A stretch of 29,962 bases of DNA from Pseudomonadota bacterium. Lineage in GTDB: Bacteria; Desulfobacterota; Desulfovibrionia; Desulfovibrionales; Desulfovibrionaceae. The position numbers and the translations under genes were made by a program. Positions within the stretch are counted from its first letter, which is position 1; each line of letters starts with the position of its first letter. The notes under the pieces were generated by a model, which was not told the origin of the DNA, made no database searches, and worked only from the letters and a program-made list of their open reading frames with translations. The DNA lies in contig JAFABC010000275.1 in NCBI GenBank assembly GCA_023426275.1, positions 1 to 29,962 of the forward strand. Direction: 5' to 3'. Positions 14,571-23,500 of the stretch are shown one piece after another.

Positions 14571-15635
14571 CTAGATTCCCAGGTTTTTCTTCAGAACAGA
14601 CATGTTGATGGACTGCTGCACGAGCCTGGTCCCGTGCTCGATGCGCGAACGGTCACGCAGCTTTTCGCGCGTGAGCATCAACTCCATCTTTTTGGCAACG
14701 GTGAAGGTGTCGTCGCGAACGACGATGACGGGGATGTTCTTTTCCTCGGCCTTGGCCAGGATGATGTCGTTGGGATAGAGGTTGCCGGTCAGGATGAGGG
14801 CCGCGCAGCCGCCCTCCAGGGCAACGAGTTGCAGGTCGGCGCGGTCGCCGCCGCACAGGATGGCCACATCCTTGTGCCGCTTGAAGAAGGTGACGAAGTT
14901 CTCGACCTGCATGGTGCCGATCAGGAAGTTGACCACCAGATTGTCCGTGTGGCTGCCGGTGGTGATGAGGCGTCCGCCCAGGCCGTGGGCCAGATCGGCG
15001 GCCCGCACCGCGAACATGATGGGATCGTGGGGCACGATGCCGAGCACGTCCATGCCGCGACGCTTCAGGAAGGGCACGATCAGGGTCTCGGCTTCCTCGC
15101 GGAAGTGATCGGGCACGTCGTTTAAGATGACGCCGGCCAGATCGTCGCCCAGGGCTTCCTTGGCCGCGGCCAGATAGTCGTAGTTGTATTCCTGGATGTA
15201 GCGGTCGACCAGGATGACCTTGGCCCCGATGGACTGGGCCACGGTCACGCCGTCCACGCCGCAGTATTTGCCGGAGTACAGGAAGCTGCCCGAACCGCCG
15301 ACCAGCATGAGGTCCTTGCCGGCCGACAGCTTTTTGTAGCTGTCCACGATGCCGGGCAGCAGGTTGGCGCAGTCCTCCAGGAAGGCGCGCATGTGGAAAT
15401 CACGGGTGATGACCACGGGCGTGACCAGGGAAGGCGTTTCCGACAGGCCCAGGGCCTGCTGCATGAAGTGGGCGTCCTCGTCCCCGATCTGGTTTTCGAC
15501 CTTATGCGGCACGGCCCCGACGGGCTTCATGTAGCCGATGTTCAATCCCTCGCGCTGAAAATGCTGGCCAAGGGCCAGGGTGACGAGGTTTTTACCCGAA
15601 TATCCTTGCGTGGACCCAACGTAGAGACCGATCAT
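14571..15635 (-). CDS. BioD-like P-loop / DRTGG-domain protein (Pta N-terminal-like)
   Basis: A 354-residue protein with the same two parts as the regulatory N-terminal half of long-type phosphotransacetylases, but with no catalytic phosphotransacetylase half. Residues 1-210 form a dethiobiotin-synthetase-like P-loop fold with a variant nucleotide loop, GSTQGYSGKN (7-16); the final Asn replaces the usual Thr/Ser, so hydrolysis is doubtful. About 215-330 is the DRTGG domain (AADLAHGLGGRLITTGSHTDN onward). D. vulgaris DVU3031 is the counterpart, in the same operon. The job is not established; by analogy with Pta it may sense a metabolite such as pyruvate, NADH or a nucleotide and regulate acetyl-CoA use. 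The ATG at 15635 has AGGAGG upstream, 26 bases past the synthetase gene. Confidence 0.88.
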   Translation of the reverse strand: MIGLYVGSTQGYSGKNLVTLALGQHFQREGLNIGYMKPVGAVPHKVENQIGDEDAHFMQQALGLSETPSLVTPVVITRDFHMRAFLEDCANLLPGIVDSYKKLSAGKDLMLVGGSGSFLYSGKYCGVDGVTVAQSIGAKVILVDRYIQEYNYDYLAAAKEALGDDLAGVILNDVPDHFREEAETLIVPFLKRRGMDVLGIVPHDPIMFAVRAADLAHGLGGRLITTGSHTDNLVVNFLIGTMQVENFVTFFKRHKDVAILCGGDRADLQLVALEGGCAALILTGNLYPNDIILAKAEEKNIPVIVVRDDTFTVAKKMELMLTREKLRDRSRIEHGTRLVQQSINMSVLKKNLGI

Positions 15636-15661
15636 AGGGGTTTCCTCCTGGAATTCCTGGC

Positions 15662-17770
15662 TTAAGCGCTCAGGGTGATACGCACGTCGGCCACCACGGC
15701 CTTTTCAGCATTGACGAGCACCGGGTTGAACTCGGCTTCCTGGATTTCCGGGAAATCCAGGGCCAGTTCCGACATGGTCAGCAGGATGTCCTCGATGGCC
15801 TGGAAGTTGACCGGCGGCTCACCGCGCACCCCTTTGAGCAGCATGTACGACTTGATCTCGCGGATGATCGTCTTGGCGTCCTCGCGTCCGAGCGGGGCCA
15901 GACGGAAGGCGATGTCCTTGAGGATTTCCACGTAGATGCCGCCCAGACCGAACATCAGCAGCGGTCCGAACTGTTCGTCGCGCTTAAAGCCGATAATGAT
16001 CTCCTTGCAGCCCTTGGGAGCCATTTCCTGGACCAGACAACCGGCGATGTAGGCTTCGGGGCGCAGCCGCTGGGCCCGGGCCGTGATGTCGAAGAAGGCG
16101 TTTTTCACCGCTTCGGCGTCGGCCAGATTGACCTTGACGCCGCCCACGTCGGATTTGTGCGAGATCTGCGGCGAAGCGATTTTCAGGACGCAAGGATAGC
16201 CTATTTTTTCGGCCCCGGCCACGGCCTCGTCGGAGGAGCGGGCCAGCACCGTGTTGGGCGTGGGCAGGTTGTAGGCGCGCAGCACTTCCTGGGCCTGGAA
16301 CTCGACCACCTCGGTCGCGCCCTTGCTGCGGGCCTCGTTGATGACCAGACGCGCCTTCTGGCGGTTGCGCCGGATCTCCGGGTACTCCTGGGCCGGGGTC
16401 TGGCGCCAGAGGTAGTACCGGTACATCGTCTCGATGCTGGCGATCAGCGGCTCGGGGTAGACCGAGCAGGGGATGCTGGCGTCGTTGAGCATGCGCACGC
16501 CGGGTTTGGTGCGCATGCCGCCCATGTAGTTGACGAAGATGGGCTTTTTCGTGGTCTTGGCGACGTCGATGATGGCCTGGGCCGTCTCCACGATCTGGGC
16601 CGAGGCCGTGGGGGTCAAAAGGATCAGGATCGAGTTGACCTGCGGGTCCTCGACCACGACTTCGAGCGCCTTGCGGTAGCGTTCGGCCGGGGCGTCGCCG
16701 ACCAGGTCCACGGGGTTGTACAGCGCCGCGTAGGGCGGCAGGAATTCCTTGAACCGCTCGATGGTGCTGTTGGACAGGCGGGCCATGGTCAGAAGCGGCG
16801 ATTTTTCGATGGCGTCGGCGGCCAGGATGCCGGGACCGCCGGCGTTGGTCACCACGCACACCCCGGGCCCTTCGGGCAGGGGCTGGGTGGAGAACGCCAT
16901 GGCCAGATCGAACAGGGTGCCCATGTCGTTGGCCCGGATGACGCCGGTCTTGCGGAAGGCCGCGGTGTAGGCCGCATCGGAGCCGGCGATGGCGCCGGTG
17001 TGGGAGGAGGCGGCCTTGGCGCCGGCGGTGGTGGTGCCGGACTTGATCATGACGACGGGCTTTTCCCGGCAGACCTTGGCGGCCTGCTCGATGAAGTCGG
17101 GCCCGTTGGAGACGTTTTCGATGTAGCCGAGGATGACCTTGGTGTTCGGGTCGGTGCGCAGGTATTCGAGCATGTTGGCTTCGTTGACCACGGCCATGTT
17201 GCCCATGGACACGAACTTCGAAAAGCCCACTTCCTCGCCGAGCGCCCAGTCGAGAATGGCCGTGCACAGCGCGCCGGACTGGGAAAAGAAGGCGATGGAG
17301 CCCTTTTTGGGATACCCGGCGGCGAACGACGCGTTGTTGTCGTCGTGCGTGCTCAAAAGCCCCAGGCAGTTGGGGCCGACCATGGCGATGTCATGCTCTG
17401 TGCAAATGTCGATCAGTTTCTGTTCGAGGATCGAACCTTCCTTGCCCACTTCCTTGAAGCCCGCCGTGATGATGATGGCGGAACGCACCTTTTTGGCGGC
17501 CAGCGCCTCCATGGAGGGCACGACGGCGGCCACCGGCACGACGATGACGGCCAGATCGAGCCCTTCGGGCAGGTCCTCGATGCGTTTGGTGACGGGAAGG
17601 CCCAGGATTTCATCGGATTTTGGATTGACGGGAATCAGTTTTCCCTTAAATCCCGCATCCAGCATGTTGTGCACCACCGTATGGCCGACTTTTCCCGGCG
17701 CCGATGAGGCGCCGATGACGGCTACGGTTTTCGGCGCGAACAGCGCGTGGATATTATCTTTAAAACTCAT
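15662..17770 (-). CDS. ADP-forming acetyl-CoA synthetase (fused alpha-beta acyl-CoA synthetase)
   Basis: A 702-residue NDP-forming acyl-CoA synthetase, alpha and beta subunits in one chain. The CoA-binding Rossmann domain is at about 8-135 (VAVIGASSAPGKVG). The succinyl-CoA-ligase-like domains are at about 150-460, with the phosphorylated histidine His257 in ASSHTGAIAGSD. The ATP-grasp domain is at about 480-700, with the second relay histidine His538 in PQISHKSDVGGV. The reaction is acetyl-CoA + ADP + Pi to acetate + ATP + CoA, giving the substrate-level ATP of lactate oxidation. The start codon overlaps the stop of the glcF-like gene by 4 bp (ATGA), so translation is coupled. At this point of the operon D. 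vulgaris has pta-ackA. A protein acetyltransferase role (Pat-like) is unlikely because no GNAT domain is attached. Another short-chain acyl-CoA could also be a substrate. Confidence 0.93.
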   Translation of the reverse strand: MSFKDNIHALFAPKTVAVIGASSAPGKVGHTVVHNMLDAGFKGKLIPVNPKSDEILGLPVTKRIEDLPEGLDLAVIVVPVAAVVPSMEALAAKKVRSAIIITAGFKEVGKEGSILEQKLIDICTEHDIAMVGPNCLGLLSTHDDNNASFAAGYPKKGSIAFFSQSGALCTAILDWALGEEVGFSKFVSMGNMAVVNEANMLEYLRTDPNTKVILGYIENVSNGPDFIEQAAKVCREKPVVMIKSGTTTAGAKAASSHTGAIAGSDAAYTAAFRKTGVIRANDMGTLFDLAMAFSTQPLPEGPGVCVVTNAGGPGILAADAIEKSPLLTMARLSNSTIERFKEFLPPYAALYNPVDLVGDAPAERYRKALEVVVEDPQVNSILILLTPTASAQIVETAQAIIDVAKTTKKPIFVNYMGGMRTKPGVRMLNDASIPCSVYPEPLIASIETMYRYYLWRQTPAQEYPEIRRNRQKARLVINEARSKGATEVVEFQAQEVLRAYNLPTPNTVLARSSDEAVAGAEKIGYPCVLKIASPQISHKSDVGGVKVNLADAEAVKNAFFDITARAQRLRPEAYIAGCLVQEMAPKGCKEIIIGFKRDEQFGPLLMFGLGGIYVEILKDIAFRLAPLGREDAKTIIREIKSYMLLKGVRGEPPVNFQAIEDILLTMSELALDFPEIQEAEFNPVLVNAEKAVVADVRITLSA

Positions 17771-19107
17771 TCGGCTACCTCGCTCGCCTGTTGTTTGCGA
17801 CCGGACTCCCGTCCGGTCAGGGTCTCCGCGTAGAGCTCCACCGGATGCCGTATGGCCAGCCTGTCGCCGGCCTGAGACAGCATGTCCCCTATCTGCAACA
17901 TGCAGGCCGGGCAGCTCGTGGCCACGATGGCGGCGCCAGTGGCCACGATATTGTCCCGCTTGCGTTTCCCGATCTTTTTGGAGAGATCGTAATGTTGCAA
18001 TGTGAAGCTTCCACCGGACCCGCAGCATGAGTCCGCGTTTTCCATCTCGATGAGACGGTAACGCGGGTTGGCCGTAATAAGCGCCCTGGGTTCGGCAAAG
18101 ATGCCCAGGGATTTTTTCAAGTGGCAGGGATCGTGGTAGGTGACCGCGATGTCCCCGTCGCCGGAGGCGGCCGGGGTGGGCACCTTGAGATCCCGAATCA
18201 AAAAGGCGCTGATGTCCGTGACCTTGTCGGCGAGCTTCCGGATCTTGAACCGGGTGGCTTCCGGCAGGTTCTCGGCCATAAGCGGCCATATCTTCTTTAT
18301 AGTCGAGGTGCAGGTGGCGCAGGGCGTCACCAGCACATCGAAGTCATGATCACCGAACAGCGCCATGTTGGCGGCCACAAGTTCCTCGAAGGTCTCGCGG
18401 TCTCCGGACGAGAGGGCCGGAATGCCGCAGCAGGCCTGGCCATGGGGCATGTAGACGCCCACGCCATGGTGGTCGCACACGGTCAGGATCGCCTCGCCGA
18501 TGCGCGGGAACATCTTGTCCACCACGCAGCCGTAAAACAGCGCGATCTTGAGACCGGACGGACCGCGCGGCGTGTCGCGCGCAGGCTGCACGGCGTGCAG
18601 GGGTCTTGCGGCCAGCGGCGCGAAATGGCGGCCTTCGAGCAGGCTGGAAAACACCCGCGCGCAGGAAGAGCCGACCATGTCGTTGACCGGACGCGTGAAG
18701 ATGCCCTGAAACCGGGCGGCCATGCCCAGGACCGCGTCAAACAGCCGGGGATTTTTCAGCAATCCCCGGAAGATGGCGCGTTTGACCGGCGGCAGGCCGT
18801 AATAGCCCGTCAGGAAGGCCCGGGCCTTGAGGAAGATGTCCATGACCTTGACGCCGCTGGGACAGTTGGCCTGACACGAGCCGCACAGCAGGCAGGCGTC
18901 CAGCCGCTCCTTGACACCGGCGGGGTCTTTTATGACCTCGTCGGCCAAGCCTTCGAGCAGGGCGATCTTGCCCCGGGCCACGTGGGCCTCGAGTCCCGTT
19001 TCGGCGTACAAGGGACACACGGCCTGGCACATGCCGCACCGCATGCAGGTCACGAGTTGATCGTCGATCTGCTTGAGCAGGCCGACCAGTTCGCGCAGCT
19101 CACTCAT
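17767..19107 (-). CDS. GlcF-like Fe-S subunit of D-lactate dehydrogenase
   Basis: A 446-residue iron-sulfur protein with two ferredoxin-type 4Fe-4S motifs near the N-terminus, Cys21/24/27/31 (CMRCGMCQAVCP) and Cys72/75/78/82 (CLLCGSCQANCP). Two CCG domains follow (ACCGIP, CATCTST, then DSCCGSGGSF and CPACMLQI). This is the GlcF/DVU3028 layout. It accepts electrons from the FAD subunit encoded just upstream and hands them to the membrane quinone pool or another carrier. The ATG at 19107 lies one base after the glcD-like stop with GGGGGA upstream; its own stop overlaps the next gene by 4 bp. The upstream 90 codons of the open frame are an artefact of the overlapping glcD-like gene. Confidence 0.93.
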   Translation of the reverse strand: MSELRELVGLLKQIDDQLVTCMRCGMCQAVCPLYAETGLEAHVARGKIALLEGLADEVIKDPAGVKERLDACLLCGSCQANCPSGVKVMDIFLKARAFLTGYYGLPPVKRAIFRGLLKNPRLFDAVLGMAARFQGIFTRPVNDMVGSSCARVFSSLLEGRHFAPLAARPLHAVQPARDTPRGPSGLKIALFYGCVVDKMFPRIGEAILTVCDHHGVGVYMPHGQACCGIPALSSGDRETFEELVAANMALFGDHDFDVLVTPCATCTSTIKKIWPLMAENLPEATRFKIRKLADKVTDISAFLIRDLKVPTPAASGDGDIAVTYHDPCHLKKSLGIFAEPRALITANPRYRLIEMENADSCCGSGGSFTLQHYDLSKKIGKRKRDNIVATGAAIVATSCPACMLQIGDMLSQAGDRLAIRHPVELYAETLTGRESGRKQQASEVAE

Positions 19108-19108
19108 A

Positions 19109-20488
19109 TTATTCCCCCGTGATCTTGCCGGGATTGAGTATTCCCTTGGGATCGAGGGCTTTTTTGAGCCGTTGGGCATAGAGGATCGATCCCTTGCCCA
19201 CTTCCTTGGCCAGGTACTTGGACTTGGCCGTGCCGATGCCATGCTCGCCCGACAGCGTGCCGCCGAGGGACAGGGCCACGTCGAAGATCTCGTCGATGGC
19301 CGCCTCGACGCGTTTCCACTCCTCGTGGTCGCGTTTGTCGGTGAGAATGGTCGGATGCAGGTTGCCGTCGCCGGCATGGCCGAAGGTGCCGATGGTCAGG
19401 CGGTAGTCGGCCGCGATGCGCTCCAGGGCTCCGATCATGGTCGGAATCTGGGAGCGGGGCACGGTGGCGTCTTCGAGCACCGTGGTCGGGCGCACCCGGG
19501 CCAGGGCCGAAAGCGCCGCCCGGCGGGCTTCCCAGACCTTGTTGCGTTCGGCGGCGTCCTTGGCCACGTGAATGCGCGTGGCCCCGATCCGCTTGCAGAT
19601 CGCCTCCACCTCGGCGGCTTCGTCCTCGACCTGCGCCGGATGGCCGTCCACTTCGATGAGCAGCAGCGCCTTGGCATCGGTCGGCAGCCCGGCATGGGCG
19701 AAATCCTCCACCGTCTTGATGGTGAAGTCGTCCATGTATTCGAGGGTTGCCGGCACGATCTTGGCCGCGATGATGGCGGCCACGGCCTCGGACGCCTTGC
19801 CCAGGTCGTCGAAGATGGCCATCATGGCCTTGCTGGCCTTGGGCGGCGGCACGAGCTTCAGGATGATCTCGTTAAACACCCCGAGCGTGCCTTCGGACCC
19901 GACCATCAGGCCGTGCAGGTTCATACCGGTAACGCATTTGACGGTGCGCGAGCCGGTTTTCACCAACTCGCCGTCCACGTCATAGAGGCTCAGGCCCATG
20001 ACGTAGTCTTTGGTGACGCCATATTTGAGGCCGCGCAGTCCGCCGGCGTTTTCGGCCACGTTGCCGCCGATGGTGGAAACGGCCTGACTGCCCGGATCGG
20101 GCGGATAGAACAGACCGCGTTTGGCCACCTCGGCCGCGAACCTGGCCGTGACGACGCCGGTCTGGACCACGGCGTACATATCGGCCTCATTTATTTCGAT
20201 GATCTTATTGAGGGCTCCGGTCAGCGCCACCACACCTCCGGTGGAGGGGATGGTGCCGCCGGAGAGGTTGGTTCCCGAACCGCGCACGGTCAGCGGGAGC
20301 CCGAGCTCGTTGCATGTTTTCACCACCCGTCCCAGGGCTTCGGGCGTCTCGGGACGCACGGCCAACGCCGGGAGCTTGGGGGGAAGAACCGCCGCGTCAT
20401 AGGAATAGGCGTGACGATCCACCTCGCTGGCCAGGACGTTGTCCTTGCCGACGATCTCCTCGAACTTCTGGGACAGGTGGTTATCCAT
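19109..20488 (-). CDS. FAD-linked D-lactate dehydrogenase (GlcD/Dld family)
   Basis: A 459-residue flavoprotein: FAD-binding PCMH (VAO-type) domain at about 35-215, with the pyrophosphate loop RGSGTNLSGG (69-78) and PDPGSQAVSTIGGNVAENAGG, followed by the FAD-linked oxidase C-terminal domain with GHAGDGN (370-376) and SGEHGIG (413-419), the substrate-site histidines of the glycolate/D-lactate dehydrogenase group. In D. vulgaris the orthologue DVU3027, with the Fe-S subunit DVU3028, is assigned to D-lactate oxidation. Glycolate cannot be excluded as a substrate. It is separated by 19 bp from por and by one base from the Fe-S subunit gene. Its ribosome site (GCGAG) is weak, which may lower its output relative to por. 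Confidence 0.93.
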   Translation of the reverse strand: MDNHLSQKFEEIVGKDNVLASEVDRHAYSYDAAVLPPKLPALAVRPETPEALGRVVKTCNELGLPLTVRGSGTNLSGGTIPSTGGVVALTGALNKIIEINEADMYAVVQTGVVTARFAAEVAKRGLFYPPDPGSQAVSTIGGNVAENAGGLRGLKYGVTKDYVMGLSLYDVDGELVKTGSRTVKCVTGMNLHGLMVGSEGTLGVFNEIILKLVPPPKASKAMMAIFDDLGKASEAVAAIIAAKIVPATLEYMDDFTIKTVEDFAHAGLPTDAKALLLIEVDGHPAQVEDEAAEVEAICKRIGATRIHVAKDAAERNKVWEARRAALSALARVRPTTVLEDATVPRSQIPTMIGALERIAADYRLTIGTFGHAGDGNLHPTILTDKRDHEEWKRVEAAIDEIFDVALSLGGTLSGEHGIGTAKSKYLAKEVGKGSILYAQRLKKALDPKGILNPGKITGE

Positions 20489-20507
20489 TGCTGCAACTCG
20501 CTGTTAG

Positions 20508-23500
20508 TTATTTACCGGCGCGGCCTTCGTCGCAGGGTTCGCCATCGCCGGGACGGGCATGCTCGGCAGTGGGCGCGGTCTCGCAGAAGGCGGAATCCGC
20601 GCCGCCGCTGTTCGGGGTATGGGCCGAAGCGTCGAACACCGGCATGGCGGCCAGGTATTCGAGCTCCTTATAGCGCTGCTTGTAGGCCGCCTCCATGGTG
20701 GTGCGGTAGCGCTTGGACATGTCGGGGTGCATCTTTTCCAGGGCGGCGTAGCGGACTTCGCCGGACAGGAAGCCCTGGAAGTCGCCGGCCGGAGCCTTGG
20801 AATCGATGGTCAGCGGGTTCTTGCCCTGGTCCTTGAGGGCCGGGTTGAACCGGAACAGCGGCCAGTAGCCGGTTTCCACGGCCAGTTTGGCCTCTTCCAT
20901 GGACTTGCCCATGCCTTTGCGGATGCCCTGGTTGATGCAGGGGGCGTAGGCAATGACGATGGACGGTCCCTTGTGGGCCTCGGCTTCGAGAAAGGCCTTG
21001 AGCGCCTGATTCTTGTCCGCGCCCATGGCGATGGAGGCCACGTAGACGTAGCCGTAGGTCATGGCCATGCGGGCCAGATCCTTCTTGCCCGTGACCTTGC
21101 CGGCGGCGGCGAACTTGGCGATGGCGCCAAGGGGCGTGGCCTTGGAGGCCTGACCGCCGGTGTTGGAGTAGACCTCGGTGTCCATGACCAGGATGTTGAC
21201 ATCCTGGCCGGAGGCGATGACGTGGTCCAGACCGCCGTAGCCGATGTCGTAGGCCCAGCCGTCACCGCCGAAGATCCACACGGACTTCTTGGTGAAGATG
21301 TCGGCGTCGGCCAGGATGGCGGCCTGGGCGGGCGTATTTTTATCGAGCAGGGCCTTCATCTTGTCGCCGTAGAGGCGCGATCCGGCCGCGTCGTCCTTGT
21401 TTTCCAGCCAGCCGGCCAGGGCGGCGCGCAACTCGTCGGAGAGCGAGCCTTCCAGGGCGGCGGTCACGTTGTCGCTGAGCTTGTCGCGACGCTGCTTGAG
21501 GGCCATGTCGTAGCCGAAGCCGAACTCGGCGGCGTCTTCAAACAGCGAGTTGTTCCAAGCCGGTCCGAAGCCCTCGGCGTTGACGGCGTAGGGCGAGGTG
21601 GGCGCGGAGCCGCCCCAAATGGAGGAGCAACCCGTGGCGTTGGCCACCATCATGCGTTCGCCGAAGAGCTGGGTTAAGAGCTTGACGTAGGGCGTCTCGC
21701 CGCAACCGGCGCACGCGCCCGAGAACTCCAGCAACGGCTGGTAGAACTGGCTGCCCTTGAGGTTTTCGCGCTTGACCAGGGAGCCCTTGTTTTTGAGGCT
21801 CATGGCGAAGTGGTTGTTGGTCACCTGTTCGGCCATTTCCTCGTCAAACGGCTTCATGACCAGGGCTTTCTGCTTGGCCGGGCAGACGTCCGCGCACGAA
21901 CCGCAACCCATGCAGTCCATGGGGAACACCTGCATCCGGTAGGCCAGCCCCTTGAGCTCCTTGCCGGTGGCCGGCACGGTCTCGTAGGAGGCCGGCGCCT
22001 TGGCCATCTCGGCCTCGTCGGCCAGGAAGGGGCGGATGGTGGCGTGGGGGCAGACAAAGGAGCACTGGTTGCACTGAATGCAGTTTTCCTTGATCCAGTG
22101 CGGGATGTTGATGGCCACGCCGCGCTTTTCGTACTGCGAGGTGGCGGCGGGGAAGGAGCCGTTTTCGGCAAAGGCGGAAACGGGCACGGCGTCGCCCTGC
22201 TGGGCCAGAATGGGCCGGATGACCTTATTGAAGTATTCCGGCTCATTGGGCGTTTCGGCCTTGGCGTCGGGGGCGGAAGCCCAGGCGGCCGGGACGGTGA
22301 TCTCGATCACGCCTTCCAGGGCCATGTCCACGGCGTCGATATTCATCTTGACGATCTTCTCGCCCTTCTTGCCGTAGGTCTTCTGGATGGAGTCCTTGAG
22401 CAGGGCGATGGCCTGCTCGATGGGCAGCACGCCGGCCAGCTTGAAAAAGGCCGTCTGCATGATCATGTTGATGCGGGCGCCCAGGCCGACCTTGGCCCCG
22501 ATGGCCACGGCGTCGATATTGTAGACCTTGAGCTTCTTGTCCGCGATGGTGCGCAGCATATGCCCGGGCAGGTTGGCGGCCATTTCCTCGGGCGTGTTCC
22601 AGGGGGAGTTGAGCACGAAGGTGCCGCCTTCCTTGACCCCCTCGAGAATGTCGTAGGTGTGCACGTAGCTCGGCTTGTGGCAGGCGATGTAGTCGGCCGC
22701 GTCGACGAGGTAGGTGGACTGGATGGGCTTTTTGCCGAACCGCAGGTGGGAAACGGTGATGCCGCCGGACTTTTTGGAGTCGTAGGCGAAGTAGCCCTGG
22801 GCGTACATGTCGGTGTTGTCGCCGATGATCTTGATGGCCGACTTGTTGGCGCCGACGGTGCCGTCGGAACCGAAGCCCCAGAACTTGCACTGCACCGTGC
22901 CCTCGGGCACCGTGGGCAGCGGACCGCCCATGGGCAGGGAGTTGCCGGAGACGTCGTCGTTGATGCCGACCACGAAGTGGCGCTTGGGCGTGGCGGCGGC
23001 CATGTTGTCGAAAATCGACTTGGCCATGCCCGGACGGAACTCCTTGGAGCCCAGGCCGTAGCGGCCGCTCATGAGCTTGGGAATCGCGCCGCCGCGCTCG
23101 ATGAAGGCCGAGCAGACATCTTCATACAGCGGATCGCCGAGGCTGCCCGGCTCCTTGCAGCGGTCGAGGACGGTGACCACCTCGGCCGAGGTCGGCAGCA
23201 CTTTGAACAGGGCGTCCGGGGAGAAGGGGCGGAACAGACGCACCTTGACCAGACCGACCTTTTCGCCCTTGCCGTTCAAGTAGTTGACCACTTCCTCCAC
23301 GGTCTCGCACGAGGAGCCCATGGACACGATCACGCGGTCGGCATCGGGCGCGCCCACGTAGTCGAAGAGCTTGTAGGAGCGGCCGGTCAGGGCCCCGACC
23401 TTGTCCATCATGGCCGAGACGATGCCGGGCAGCACCTGATAATACGGATTGGACCGCTCGCGGCCCTGGAAGAAGATGTCGGGGTTCTGGGCGGTGCCGC

